Assembly: GCA_050117315.1 (NCBI GenBank)
Contig: JASFMY010000114.1
Span: 1 to 23,471, forward strand
DNA: 23,471 nucleotides
Origin: JANQIV01 sp050117315
GTDB lineage: Bacteria > Bacteroidota > Ignavibacteria > Ignavibacteriales > Melioribacteraceae
Reading direction: 5' to 3'
The notes beneath the pieces are model-generated. The model had not been told where the DNA came from. It was given only the letters and a program-made list of their open reading frames with translations, and did not search any database. This document shows, piece by piece, positions 1 to 7,174 of this stretch (position 1 is its first letter; each line of letters starts with the position of its first letter). The position numbers and the translations under genes are program-made.

Positions 1-891
1 TATCTGCGCACCAAAATTTGAATCATTTATTTGGGTAATTAATTTGAACTCGTTATTTATATATTGATTTATTTCATTTCCTGTTACAAAATACATCCGA
101 TCATTAATCTCCTGTATAAAAGCCCATGACTCTGTATTGTCAAATCCTTCGTAAATGATTTTAAAATTTTCATTACCATCATATTCAAATATTGCAACGT
201 TGTCACCAATTCCCCGCAAATAGTAATTAGAACTTTCGGCTTTACCCCGTTTTATTCTTATAAAGTTATAATTTAGTTCAGGGAATTCTATCATTTCCCA
301 ACCACTTCCATTGTAATACGCGATTACACCAATTCTATCTTCACCAACTCCTGAATACCCGGTAGCAAACAAATTATCAGGTGAATCTCCCCACATCTCT
401 TGAAATCCAATTCGTTGATCTGTATTTCTTTCAAAAACTATATTTTCTTCCCAATTAGTACCGTCATAATGCCAAATTCTACCGTCACGACCACCTAACC
501 AAACATCACTTTTACTAAATCCCCATACTGATAGTGGAGAAATAATTCTAGAGACACCGTCATTTTCCCATTCACTTCCGTTAAAGTGGTAAATGGTTTT
601 ATCTAAGTCTCCGCCCGGCCCAACAACCCACACATCATCCGGTGCGCTTCCCCAAATTCTATGCAGTGTTGTATAAGGTATATTGAGTGTATCAACCGTC
701 CATGTATAATCCCTTCTGCCGGGTTCTACTTCCGGTTCTACTCCGTTATCCCCGCATGTTAAAAGGGTTAGTAATGTTGTTAAAACTATTGCTGCAATTA
801 CTATTGTTTTTTTTATGGTTTTTTCTACCCAGTAAAATTTTTCTCTGTTTAATTGAATTAAAATTGAAAGCAGTGTTTCCTTTGTTTGCAA
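1..891 (-). CDS. Lipoprotein with WG-APDDVW beta-propeller motifs, 3' end outside window
   Basis: This is an open minus-strand frame that runs off the left edge. Near the N-terminus is a lipoprotein-type signal, KKTIVIAAIVLTTLLTLLTC, followed by a short acidic linker. The mature part has spaced repeats of the type 'IWGSAPDDVWVVG', 'VWGFSKSDVWLGG' and 'MWGDSPDNLFATG', each near an 'HxxGxxWE' segment. Such repeats are typical of extracellular beta-propeller proteins in Bacteroidota and Ignavibacteria. Substrate and role are unknown. The start is uncertain because no ATG is in frame. TTG at 891 (preceded by AGGTAG) gives a 26-residue leader before the signal. The signal itself begins naturally at an ATA codon (814-816) where ATG would be expected. 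The Cys is the likely lipidation site, although Thr at -1 is not ideal. Confidence 0.75.
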   Translation of the reverse strand, partial: MQTKETLLSILIQLNREKFYWVEKTIKKTIVIAAIVLTTLLTLLTCGDNGVEPEVEPGRRDYTWTVDTLNIPYTTLHRIWGSAPDDVWVVGPGGDLDKTIYHFNGSEWENDGVSRIISPLSVWGFSKSDVWLGGRDGRIWHYDGTNWEENIVFERNTDQRIGFQEMWGDSPDNLFATGYSGVGEDRIGVIAYYNGSGWEMIEFPELNYNFIRIKRGKAESSNYYLRGIGDNVAIFEYDGNENFKIIYEGFDNTESWAFIQEINDRMYFVTGNEINQYINNEFKLITQINDSNFGAQI

Positions 892-1023
892 GATACTACC
901 TATAAAATTTTGTGAAGTTTGCTTTTATAATATTGGTTATTATTGAATTATTATTATAATAAAATATTTATCGTTGGATATATTACAGTAACTATACCGA
1001 TCTTATTGTCTTCTTTTTGTTTA

Positions 1024-1758
1024 TTATGAAATTTTTTTAATAGTTACTGTTAAATTTATCCGCTTGTGTGAAAAATATGCACAAAAACTCATAATAATAC
1101 GGTTCATTGTTAAGAAAAATTTTCGATTAATTATATTAAAAGATAATCTATAGAAAAATGAAAAACAAGATGCTAATTTTAGCATTTTATTAATGATCTT
1201 ATTTTGATTATGAATAATAAAATAGTTATTTAACTTACTTTTTTTTGAAGTTATTTTTATAATTTTAGGTACTTTAAATACTAGATTCATAATCAATAAC
1301 ACCATAATCCCCACCCCCGTAAAAAATATTATCCCAATGTAGCCAGAAAAAATCCATCCCCAGCCAAATAGAAAAATTAAGGGCAATCCATATCCAGCCA
1401 TATGCCCGAAAAATGATGTTATTTTACTTACACCTAATGTAAATTCGGTATTTTCTTTGATCAATATTTTTTGTGCTTGCCAAGCAGAATTAACTGATAT
1501 TGAAATAACCAGACAAACAAGTCCCCCTACAAGTGGTAATATTTCCGTTAATAATTCTAATTTACCCGTAGGTTGTTCTGTTGCCAACCATCCAAACGCT
1601 GCGAATAAAATTACTTGAGACTGTAACAACCAAGTTAATCTGTTGTCAACTAAATTATCTTTTTGCCGCCATCTTGATCGAGCTAGCTTTTCTCTTTCTA
1701 ATTTGAGTTTTTCCAATTCAATTTTATATAGAGGATTATTTTTCCCTCTGACTCTCAT
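1024..1758 (-). CDS. Hypothetical membrane protein with basic coiled-coil N-terminus
   Basis: I do not recognise the family. The N-terminal 35 residues are charged and helical (ELEKLKLEREKLARSRWR). They lead into 'NRLTWLLQSQVILFAAFGWL', a first membrane segment, then a second (LLTEILPLVGGLVCLVISIS). Two more hydrophobic stretches lie near residues 117-160. The tail of about 80 residues is basic and rich in Ile, Asn and Lys, and may be poorly conserved. The start at ATG 1758 is preferred over the in-frame GTG at 1764, because AGAGG lies five bases before the ATG and overlaps the GTG. The N-terminal hairpin layout resembles small two-to-four-TM proteins of unknown function. It stands alone, with a gap of about 350 bases upstream. 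Confidence 0.7.
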   Translation of the reverse strand: MRVRGKNNPLYKIELEKLKLEREKLARSRWRQKDNLVDNRLTWLLQSQVILFAAFGWLATEQPTGKLELLTEILPLVGGLVCLVISISVNSAWQAQKILIKENTEFTLGVSKITSFFGHMAGYGLPLIFLFGWGWIFSGYIGIIFFTGVGIMVLLIMNLVFKVPKIIKITSKKSKLNNYFIIHNQNKIINKMLKLASCFSFFYRLSFNIINRKFFLTMNRIIMSFCAYFSHKRINLTVTIKKIS

Positions 1759-1764
1759 AATCAC

Positions 1765-2118
1765 CTCTTATGGCTAACGTTCTTATCGATAACCCTCGGA
1801 GCAACGAAAAAAAACGGGTCAACAGACAAGGAGAATAAATAAAAAATAAATTAAGTAAAACGCACAATAACAAAGGCAAAATTGATAATTCAACCAAGCC
1901 GAAGACCATATGAAAACAAAAGTAGAACCATCTGAGGGTTGATCGACTTGTTAAAATAAGCCGGGCATTAATACTATAACCCTGAACTTGCCTTCTATGA
2001 TGAATTCAATGAATATTTTATTGATAAATGCCCGATATTACATTCCGGGCATATCATATCAACATAGTTCATATTTTTGTACTGTTTCTACTTTACTGTA
2101 ACCCAGAAACGCACCTTC
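1765..2118. other. Gene-free stretch, 354 bases
   Basis: No convincing ORF, tRNA or known RNA is seen. The stretch is A-rich near the membrane-protein gene. It contains a loose inverted repeat, CGGGCATTAAT near 1960 and ATAAATGCCCG near 2022-2032. A related GGGCAT follows near 2046. It presumably holds the promoter of the membrane-protein gene and the 3' end of the Cys-rich lipoprotein transcript. Confidence 0.5.
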
Positions 2119-2128
2119 TTAGAAGGTG
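2112..2128 (-). terminator. Short hairpin overlapping the lipoprotein stop codon
   Basis: CACCTTC and GAAGGTG form a perfect 7-bp stem around a three-base loop. The loop is the TAA stop of the Cys-rich lipoprotein gene, so the last codons form the left arm. There is no clear T-run after it on the minus strand, so termination is only a guess. It could instead protect the mRNA end. Confidence 0.3.
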
Positions 2129-2592
2129 GGTTCTTTAATCTTTTTTACTATCTCTCTGTATCTTAATGAATCACCCCTATTATATTGGGCAGGATATGTC
2201 ATAAAAAACAAATATTGTTCTTTTGTTAAACCCGATAACTCTAAATGAATTGTATAAGGACAATTACAATAACATCCATTTTCTGCTGTATCTTTTACGG
2301 TAACAAATATTGTATCTGATTCAAGCTTACAATCGGTTACAAATCTATTAGAGTCCGGACAACAATTTCCCCAAATTCCAAAATCAACTTTTAGTATATC
2401 ATAAAAACTATAAGTAAAACTCGAATCATTGTTGTTTCCTTTTCCTAATATCATATTACAACCAGATTGCTTTGCCGAAAACGTGATCTCCTTATCATCT
2501 GATTTTGCTGGATCGTTTATCGAGCATGAAAAATAAATTAAAGTCATCGAAAGAAGAGAAAAGCCCAAAATAAATTTGTAAAATATTTTCAC
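2119..2592 (-). CDS. Cys-rich hypothetical lipoprotein
   Basis: The 157-residue protein begins with a lipoprotein signal peptide ending in 'LIYFSC', with the lipidated Cys at about residue 23. The mature part has several further Cys residues in short clusters (SGCNM, GNCCPDS, NGCYCNCP), which suggests disulfides or metal binding outside the cytoplasm. No family is recognised. The start is a GTG at 2592 with AGAGG six bases upstream. It is probably monocistronic. It is likely anchored in the outer membrane or the periplasmic face of the inner membrane. Confidence 0.75.
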   Translation of the reverse strand: MKIFYKFILGFSLLSMTLIYFSCSINDPAKSDDKEITFSAKQSGCNMILGKGNNNDSSFTYSFYDILKVDFGIWGNCCPDSNRFVTDCKLESDTIFVTVKDTAENGCYCNCPYTIHLELSGLTKEQYLFFMTYPAQYNRGDSLRYREIVKKIKEPTF

Positions 2593-2941
2593 AGTTAACC
2601 TCTACTATTTCTAATTTCTAAGTAACCTAACTTTATAGAATTTTATCTGGAAATACTAGGGCGACATACCAACCTTAAAGCTCATCCCGAAGAAATCGGA
2701 TGTCCACTTTGTTTTATTATTCATAATTCTTCAATTTAACACCCACATAGAACGGATTTAATAATAATTCACTTTTGCTCTCTTCTAAAAATATAAAAAT
2801 TGCAATTAATTACGAACATAAAATGTAATTCAATAGTTGTTATCCGTATTAATTTTTTACACTTGCCTTTTTTAGGATTAGGGCAAATAGGCTGCCTTAT
2901 TCAAGATAATACCCGGCAAAACAGATTTATGCAACAAACAC

Positions 2942-3083
2942 TAGAGTTTCTGCAAAATAAAATATCTAAACATTTTGTCGTTTCGACCGGAGGGAGAAAT
3001 CTTTAAAATCATCCTCTAATTGAAAGATTTCTCACCCAAAAAACGGGTTCGAAATGACTGACTTTTATTTTGCAGAAACTCTA
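2942..3083. repeat. MITE-like palindromic element, family A, copy 1
   Basis: The element has perfect 21-bp terminal inverted repeats (2942-2962 and 3063-3083) with core AGAGTTTCTGCAAAATAAAA. Nested inside are further complementary pairs: GTCGTTTCGACC with GGGTTCGAAATGAC, and GAGAAATCTTT with AAAGATTTCTC. The whole 142 bp can therefore fold into one long hairpin. Each end abuts a TA dinucleotide, as expected for TA-targeting (IS630/Tc1-like) non-autonomous elements. The inner part resembles a 'TTTCGAnCGnAGGGAGAAATCT' repeat seen between genes in many Bacteroidota. No transposase is in the window. Confidence 0.8.
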
Positions 3084-3215
3084 CTATATAAACCGGCTAT
3101 TAAATCCGGGAAGCTTGCATCCCGTAAGCGGGAGGGAATCTTTTAGTTGAGATTTCAGTCCAAATGCAAACTATATTTCGCCAAAAAGTTGATTTTTAAG
3201 CCGGTAACACATTAT

Positions 3216-3440
3216 TTGACTAATTCGAAACAACTAACAACTGTTTAAAAACAACTGACAACTATTTAAAAAGTACTTACAACTGTTTAAAAACAACTAA
3301 CAACTATTTAAAAAGTACTTACAACTGTTTAAAAACAACTAGCAACTATTTAAAAAGTACTTGCAACTGTTTAAAAACAACTAACAACTATTTAAAAAAT
3401 ACTTGCAGCTAATTCAAAACAACTTGCAATTGATTTAAAA
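3216..3440. repeat. Minisatellite, 21-bp subunit organised as 42-bp units
   Basis: Four consecutive 42-bp units start at 3237, 3279, 3321 and 3363. Each is made of two diverged 21-bp halves, 'acaactgtttaaaaacaac..' and 'acaactatttaaaaagtac..'. Degenerate halves flank them on both sides (3216-3236 and 3405-3440). One plus frame is open from 3224 to 3409 and would read repeats of 'NCLKTTNNYLKSTY', but it has no start codon or ribosome binding site. I treat it as non-coding or a coding relic. Confidence 0.85.
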
Positions 3441-3482
3441 TCATTCTTGATCGACCAGAAACAAGTTAAAATTCATGAATCT

Positions 3483-3524
3483 GCTCCCAAAAGCCTAAAA
3501 TTCAATTTTTAGGCTTTTGGGAGC
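3483..3524. terminator. Perfect 18-bp stem hairpin
   Basis: GCTCCCAAAAGCCTAAAA and its exact complement enclose a six-base loop. Parts of the same motif recur downstream without the pairing arm (CTTTTGGGAG near 3557, TTTTAGGC near 3579). Without a neighbouring gene end it may be an intergenic repeat palindrome rather than a working terminator. Confidence 0.5.
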
Positions 3525-3733
3525 TATTTTCAAAACATTTTTTCATCCAAAATACCTTTTGGGAGTGGACTCATTCATTTTAGGCATGTTTTAATCCGCC
3601 TTCACGTTTCGAAGAGCTTTTGTGTGCGGGGGATTCGAAACGACGCTTCACACACAAAAAAATGCGATATGTTGTAGTTTCAAATGCACGCAGACTTTGT
3701 AATACCGGGAAAAAGGAACCGGTTTCGGTTGAA

Positions 3734-3883
3734 TAGAGTTTCTGCAAAATTAGAAATCTAAACTTTTTGTCATTTCGATCCCGATGTTTTTTATCGGGAG
3801 AGAAATCTTTGAAATTGTACTCTAATTGAAAGATTTCTCACCCCAAAAACGGGTTCGACAATTTTTATTTTGCAGAAACTCTA
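3734..3883. repeat. MITE-like palindromic element, family A, copy 2
   Basis: It shares the terminal AGAGTTTCTGCAAAAT with copy 1, and the inner AAATCTTT, CTCTAATTGAAAGATTTCTC and AAAAACGGGTTCGA blocks. The left half carries a changed inner segment, GATCCCGATGTTTTTTATCGGGAGAG, which adds its own small hairpin. TA flanks both ends. It is diverged enough from copy 1 to be an independent, older or different insertion. Confidence 0.8.
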
Positions 3884-3963
3884 ATTACTAAAAATTCCCA
3901 TTGGAACGACACATAATGATGAAACTACGACTAATTGTATTAAGTTGACGCCTATGAGCTCTG

Positions 3964-4004
3964 CGGGATTCGAATGACTGACTTTTTGTTTTGCAGAAAC
4001 TCTA
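3964..4004. repeat. Family A element, truncated right end
   Basis: Only the right end is present. It runs from a GGGATTCGAATGACTGAC block to TTTTGCAGAAACTCTA and closely matches the right end of copy 1. No left terminal repeat is found upstream. It ends six bases before the hairpin downstream of the hydrolase gene. Confidence 0.7.
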
Positions 4005-4009
4005 ATAGT

Positions 4010-4037
4010 GCAGGGACAATTTGTTGCTTGTCCCTGC
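4010..4037. terminator. Hairpin downstream of the alpha/beta hydrolase gene
   Basis: GCAGGGACAA and TTGTCCCTGC form a 10-bp perfect stem with an eight-base loop, 17 bases past the hydrolase stop. The T-run (CTTTTAATT) lies on the plus-strand side. On the minus strand, the direction of the gene, the stem is followed by ACTATTAGAG, the edge of the truncated family A element. It may act in both directions. Confidence 0.6.
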
Positions 4038-4054
4038 TTTTAATTGTAATTAAT

Positions 4055-4885
4055 CTATTTCATTAATTCGGCAACTACTTCTTTTAAAGCATTATTGAAC
4101 TCATCCGGTTTTTCCTGGTTTAAGAAATGCCCTGTTCCTTTAATAATTCTCACATCAAACTTTGGATATATTTTTTGATTCTTCTCTAAATTTGTAGGCC
4201 ATTTATCTGCATTAATATTTATTACCGGGATATTAAGTTGTTTAATTTCCTCTACGTAGTTGTAATGAATAAGATTTGCCATTGCACTTATTCCGACTTC
4301 TGCCGGGCCGTTTGACATATCATCCGCTATTTTTTTTACCAGCATTGAATCGGCACCTTCAGGAAACATCATCCCGGAAACATATCCGTATGTTGTTCCC
4401 TGGAAATCTTTTCCCATAGCTTCCATAAATTGTTTAATTTCTTCTTCATTCCTTTCCGGGTCAAGGTCTTGAAAGTTATCAATACCGATTAAACCGATAA
4501 CTTTGTTCCCAAGTAATTGAGCGGCTTCAATTACAACAGCTCCTCCCATTGAATGGCCTATAAGTATTATTTGGTCTAATCCAAGGTGATTTACAACAGA
4601 CTCAACATCTTCGCCGAAACCTTCAATAGTATAGTTTTTTCTTGTGCCGGATTCGCCATGCCCTGCCAAGTCAACTGCAACAACTTTGTAGTTTTGGGAC
4701 ATTTCTTCAACTTGATAATCCCAGTAGGATTTGTCGCAGCACCAGCAATGAACAAAAACCAAAGCCGGTTCTCCTTTGCCTTCAACAGAGTATTTAATTT
4801 CCGTTCCGTCTTTTGACTTTACCTGTGCCGATAAAACCGGGCACAGAACTAAAATTGTGAAAAGTACTGCTAATGTTTTTTTCAT
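4055..4885 (-). CDS. Secreted alpha/beta-fold hydrolase
   Basis: The 276-residue protein has a Sec signal peptide (MKKTLAVLFTILVLCPVLSAQ), then an alpha/beta hydrolase domain. Visible landmarks are the oxyanion strand 'VFVHCWCCDKSYWD', the 'DLAGHGESG' loop, the nucleophile elbow 'GHSMGG' and the C-terminal 'GTGHFLNQEKPDEF', which supplies the catalytic His. The acid is probably the Asp in 'NINADKWP'. Substrate cannot be told; the family covers esterases, lipases and haloperoxidase-like enzymes. A strong AAGGAGG site lies five bases before the ATG. It is the second gene of an operon, nine bases after the cupin gene. Confidence 0.9.
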   Translation of the reverse strand: MKKTLAVLFTILVLCPVLSAQVKSKDGTEIKYSVEGKGEPALVFVHCWCCDKSYWDYQVEEMSQNYKVVAVDLAGHGESGTRKNYTIEGFGEDVESVVNHLGLDQIILIGHSMGGAVVIEAAQLLGNKVIGLIGIDNFQDLDPERNEEEIKQFMEAMGKDFQGTTYGYVSGMMFPEGADSMLVKKIADDMSNGPAEVGISAMANLIHYNYVEEIKQLNIPVININADKWPTNLEKNQKIYPKFDVRIIKGTGHFLNQEKPDEFNNALKEVVAELMK

Positions 4886-4894
4886 TTTACCTCC

Positions 4895-5254
4895 TTAAAT
4901 CCGTTCTAAGTTTTCTTTTGTTAATTTGTGTTTAACTTCGCCTGTATGTTTTGTTGATTTTGGTTCTATGAGCATCACCCGGCATTCTTTTTCGGCCACG
5001 GGCATATGATCCACTCCTTTAGGAACAACAATCATTTTACCTTCGTTTAATTCAATTTCTTTGTCACGGAATTTCATTAATAATTTCCCCTTAATAATGA
5101 AGAATAATTCATCTTCATCTTTATGGTTATGCCATACAAATTCGCCTTTTACTTTTGCTAATTTTATATACTGGTCATTTAATTCCGAGATTATTTTCGG
5201 CGTCCAGTGTTCTGTAAACAGAGCAAATTTTTCTTCTAGTTTTATTTTATTCAT
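4895..5254 (-). CDS. Cupin-domain protein
   Basis: This is a single-domain cupin of 119 residues. The first cupin motif reads 'WHNHKDEDELFFIIKGK', giving two His and a Glu for metal binding. The second, 'GKMIVVPKGVDHMPVA', gives the third His, so a metal site looks intact. Small cupins of this kind bind or isomerise small sugars or organic acids, or act as dioxygenases; the exact activity is unknown. The start follows AGGAAAATAAG. It is co-transcribed with the downstream secreted hydrolase but has no signal peptide itself, so it acts in the cytoplasm. Confidence 0.88.
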   Translation of the reverse strand: MNKIKLEEKFALFTEHWTPKIISELNDQYIKLAKVKGEFVWHNHKDEDELFFIIKGKLLMKFRDKEIELNEGKMIVVPKGVDHMPVAEKECRVMLIEPKSTKHTGEVKHKLTKENLERI

Positions 5255-5393
5255 CTTATTTTCCTAAAGTTGTATGGGGGAGTTATATTCTTCTATAGCA
5301 CTGGAATGGAATGAACAAATTTAATAATGCAAATTATAAATAGAAAGATATTCTCTCTCGGCAAAATTTTTTCTTTTTATAAAATATTAGGTA

Positions 5394-5822
5394 TTACCTC
5401 AGTTCTTTTCTTATTACCAACTTAAGAGCTGACCATGTTTCGTTTACTGAACAGACTTTTATATACTTGTTGCAAATTGGTTTTGGGATTTTGTTTTTAT
5501 TTAAAACTCACCTAAATCCTCTCTTAAAAAGAGAGGATTTCATGGCAAAATCCAAAAACCAATTTGGCTTGTGTATATCTACAAGACCAAGAGGAAGCAC
5601 AATTTCACGGATAGTATCTTCTGTAATATCGGTTGGAATTTTGGACGATTTTTTCGGCCATGAAATCCAAATCGCCGGAAATTCTTTTACTGATAAAAAT
5701 CTTTTCAGGTAAAGCGGATAATAGTTCAAAATAATTTTCAGGAGGATTTTTTATATAAATTTTGAATTCTTTTTTATGCCGAGTTTTCTTGATAAAGGTT
5801 TGTTGGTATAGCCTGCATTCAT
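5394..5822 (-). pseudogene. DUF3052-family gene, frameshifted, internally deleted and split by a repeat element
   Basis: Three pieces of one gene are visible on the minus strand. The 5' part starts at ATG 5822 and reads 'MNAGYTNKPLSRKLGIKK', the usual N-terminus of DUF3052 proteins, for about 46 residues. The middle, in another frame, reads 'IWISWPKKSSKIPTDITED' and '..REIVLPLGLVD'. The last piece, beyond the inserted element at 5461-5578, reads 'KVCSVNETWSALKLVIRK' and stops at 5394. About 30-35 residues expected between the first two pieces are missing, and the frame changes there. Removing the element rejoins '..GLVD-I-KVCSV..' exactly. It lies three bases after the GNAT stop as the last gene of the mla-udk operon. 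Family function is unknown. Confidence 0.88.
5461..5578. mobile_element. MITE-like element, family B, copy 1, inserted in the DUF3052 gene
   Basis: The ends are inverted repeats of each other: ATATACTTGTTGCAAATTGG on the left, and ATATACACAAGCCAAATTGG on the opposite strand at the right. Each is followed by GTTTTTGGATTTT or a close variant. A perfect 12-bp hairpin (5514-5540, AAATCCTCTCTT with a three-base loop) sits in the middle. Comparing the two sides with the rejoined gene suggests a TATA or TATAT target duplication. At 118 bp it cannot encode a transposase, so it must be moved in trans or be a relic. Confidence 0.8.
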
Positions 5823-5825
5823 TTT

Positions 5826-6548
5826 TTATTCTATTTCGAACCAGTGAACTTTATTAATTTTTTGAAAACCTATTTTCTGCACCAGATTTATTGCAGGTGT
5901 ATTTGATTCTTGAATATATGCAAAAGGTAAAAAATTGGCTTCGCTTATTTTAAGGGCTATATATTCTACAATTTGTTTGGCAAAACCTTTTCCTCTGCAA
6001 CTATCCAGAACATGTAAAAACCCGATTGCGTTATCATCCTGGGTTATTCCCCATGCAGCAAGTTTACCATCCGTATAAATACAAATACCTGCGCTTATAC
6101 CGTTTTCAATTCTTTCTTTTATGTATTCGACAGAAAGATATTCTTTATACAAGGAATTTAAATAGATATATTCCGCATCTTCAATTCTTAGCGGAGAGAT
6201 ATTTTCAAACCGGGAGATATTTTTGATTCTTTTCTTTAGTACAAATTTCAAAACCGATAATTTCCATTTCAATTTGTAACGCTGCATGAAAACGGGCATC
6301 ATCCAGTCTTCTATTACTGCAAAACATTTGTCTTTGGAATCAATTTCATTTAACGACAGTTCAAGCTCTTTTTCGTTGCTGCAGCTTATGTATACCCAGT
6401 CTCTGTCACTTCTCCCTTTGATAATTATATAATTACCGGTTTTGGTAATAGAATTAATTTTGTTATTATAAATAAACCCGATGTGGCTGCAGTTCTTTAT
6501 TTCATCTTTTTTTAGAAATTCTATAATTTCTTTTGTACCGGGATTCAT
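5826..6548 (-). CDS. GNAT-family N-acetyltransferase
   Basis: This is a protein of 240 residues whose C-terminal half is a GNAT domain. The acetyl-CoA binding motif A is visible as 'LHVLDSCRGKGFAKQIVEYI', followed by 'AYIQESNTPAINLVQKIGF', the usual motif B region. The N-terminal half (about residues 1-125) is helical and basic and is not recognised. The acceptor substrate is unknown. I choose ATG 6548 because it overlaps the uridine kinase stop as ATGA. An ATG seven codons upstream (6569) is possible, but neither has a good ribosome binding site. Translation is probably coupled to uridine kinase. Confidence 0.88.
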   Translation of the reverse strand: MNPGTKEIIEFLKKDEIKNCSHIGFIYNNKINSITKTGNYIIIKGRSDRDWVYISCSNEKELELSLNEIDSKDKCFAVIEDWMMPVFMQRYKLKWKLSVLKFVLKKRIKNISRFENISPLRIEDAEYIYLNSLYKEYLSVEYIKERIENGISAGICIYTDGKLAAWGITQDDNAIGFLHVLDSCRGKGFAKQIVEYIALKISEANFLPFAYIQESNTPAINLVQKIGFQKINKVHWFEIE

Positions 6549-7174
6549 TTGATAATATTTTTTAAACATTGTTTGGCTACCATCTCAACTACCTCCGGAC
6601 TGTAGCGCTCGCCGCTGATAATAATATCTGCAAATTCTTTGGTTGGTTCTACGTATGCAAGATGCATAGGTCTTACAGAATTTTTGTATTGTTCTATAAC
6701 GGAGTCGAGGGATCTGCCCCTTTCCTTGGTATCCCTTGCAATTCGTCTGATTATCCGGATGTCGTTGGGTGTGTTTATAAATATCTTTAAGTCCAGCAGT
6801 TGCCTGACCTCTTCGAATGCAAAAGATAATATTCCTTCCAGGATTACTACCGGGTGTGAGTCGATTTTATCAATTTTATCCGGGAAGCGAGTATGAGTTT
6901 TGAAATCGTATTTCGGTTTGAGAATGCTTTGCCTATTCTTAATTGAGGTTAATTGTTCAACCAGTAATTTTTTATCAAATGCATCGGGGTGGTCGTAATT
7001 TTGTTTTTCTCTTTCTTCAAAAGGTTTGTGCGACGAATCTTTGTAGTAATCATCAAGCGGGATAATAATCAGGAGGTCGTTATCAATTCTTTCTTTAAGG
7101 CGGTCAACAAAAAAAGTTTTCCCGCTTCCGCTTCCCCCTGCAACTCCTACAAGGTAGGGCTTATTTGCCTTCAC
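6545..7174 (-). CDS. udk: Uridine kinase
   Basis: It phosphorylates uridine and cytidine to UMP and CMP in pyrimidine salvage. The 209-residue length is normal. The P-loop 'GGSGSGKT' is at residues 13-20, followed by the 'PLDDYYKD' segment with the catalytic Asp, 'NYDHPDAFD' for nucleoside binding, 'VVILEGILSF', and the Arg-rich lid 'RIIRRIARDTKERGR'. The start is a GTG at 7174 with AAGGA seven bases upstream. It overlaps the preceding secreted-protein gene by 14 bases and the GNAT gene by four. Placement at the end of an mla operon is not an obvious functional link. Confidence 0.95.
   Translation of the reverse strand: MKANKPYLVGVAGGSGSGKTFFVDRLKERIDNDLLIIIPLDDYYKDSSHKPFEEREKQNYDHPDAFDKKLLVEQLTSIKNRQSILKPKYDFKTHTRFPDKIDKIDSHPVVILEGILSFAFEEVRQLLDLKIFINTPNDIRIIRRIARDTKERGRSLDSVIEQYKNSVRPMHLAYVEPTKEFADIIISGERYSPEVVEMVAKQCLKNIIK

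Larger units (their letters stand above)
2593..4054. other. Repeat-rich intergenic region, about 1.46 kb
   Basis: No protein-coding gene is supported here. Short open frames overlap the repeats and lack ribosome binding sites. The stretch contains two full copies and one truncated copy of a palindromic element (2942-3083, 3734-3883, 3964-4004), a 21/42-bp minisatellite (3216-3440), an 18-bp hairpin (3483-3524) and interleaved inverted repeats (3605-3659). It looks like a landing zone for small mobile repeats between two minus-strand transcription units. Confidence 0.7.

Noticed and set aside
687..905. 72-codon plus-strand frame rich in Leu
   Set aside because: It is antisense to the signal peptide of the beta-propeller lipoprotein, whose reverse frame naturally reads as Leu-rich.
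2800..3006. Open frame of 68 codons on the plus strand
   Set aside because: Its second half lies inside the family A element, it has no ribosome binding site, and its composition is not protein-like.
3216..3440. CRISPR array
   Set aside because: The repeats are head-to-tail with no unique spacers, and no cas gene is nearby; it is a minisatellite.
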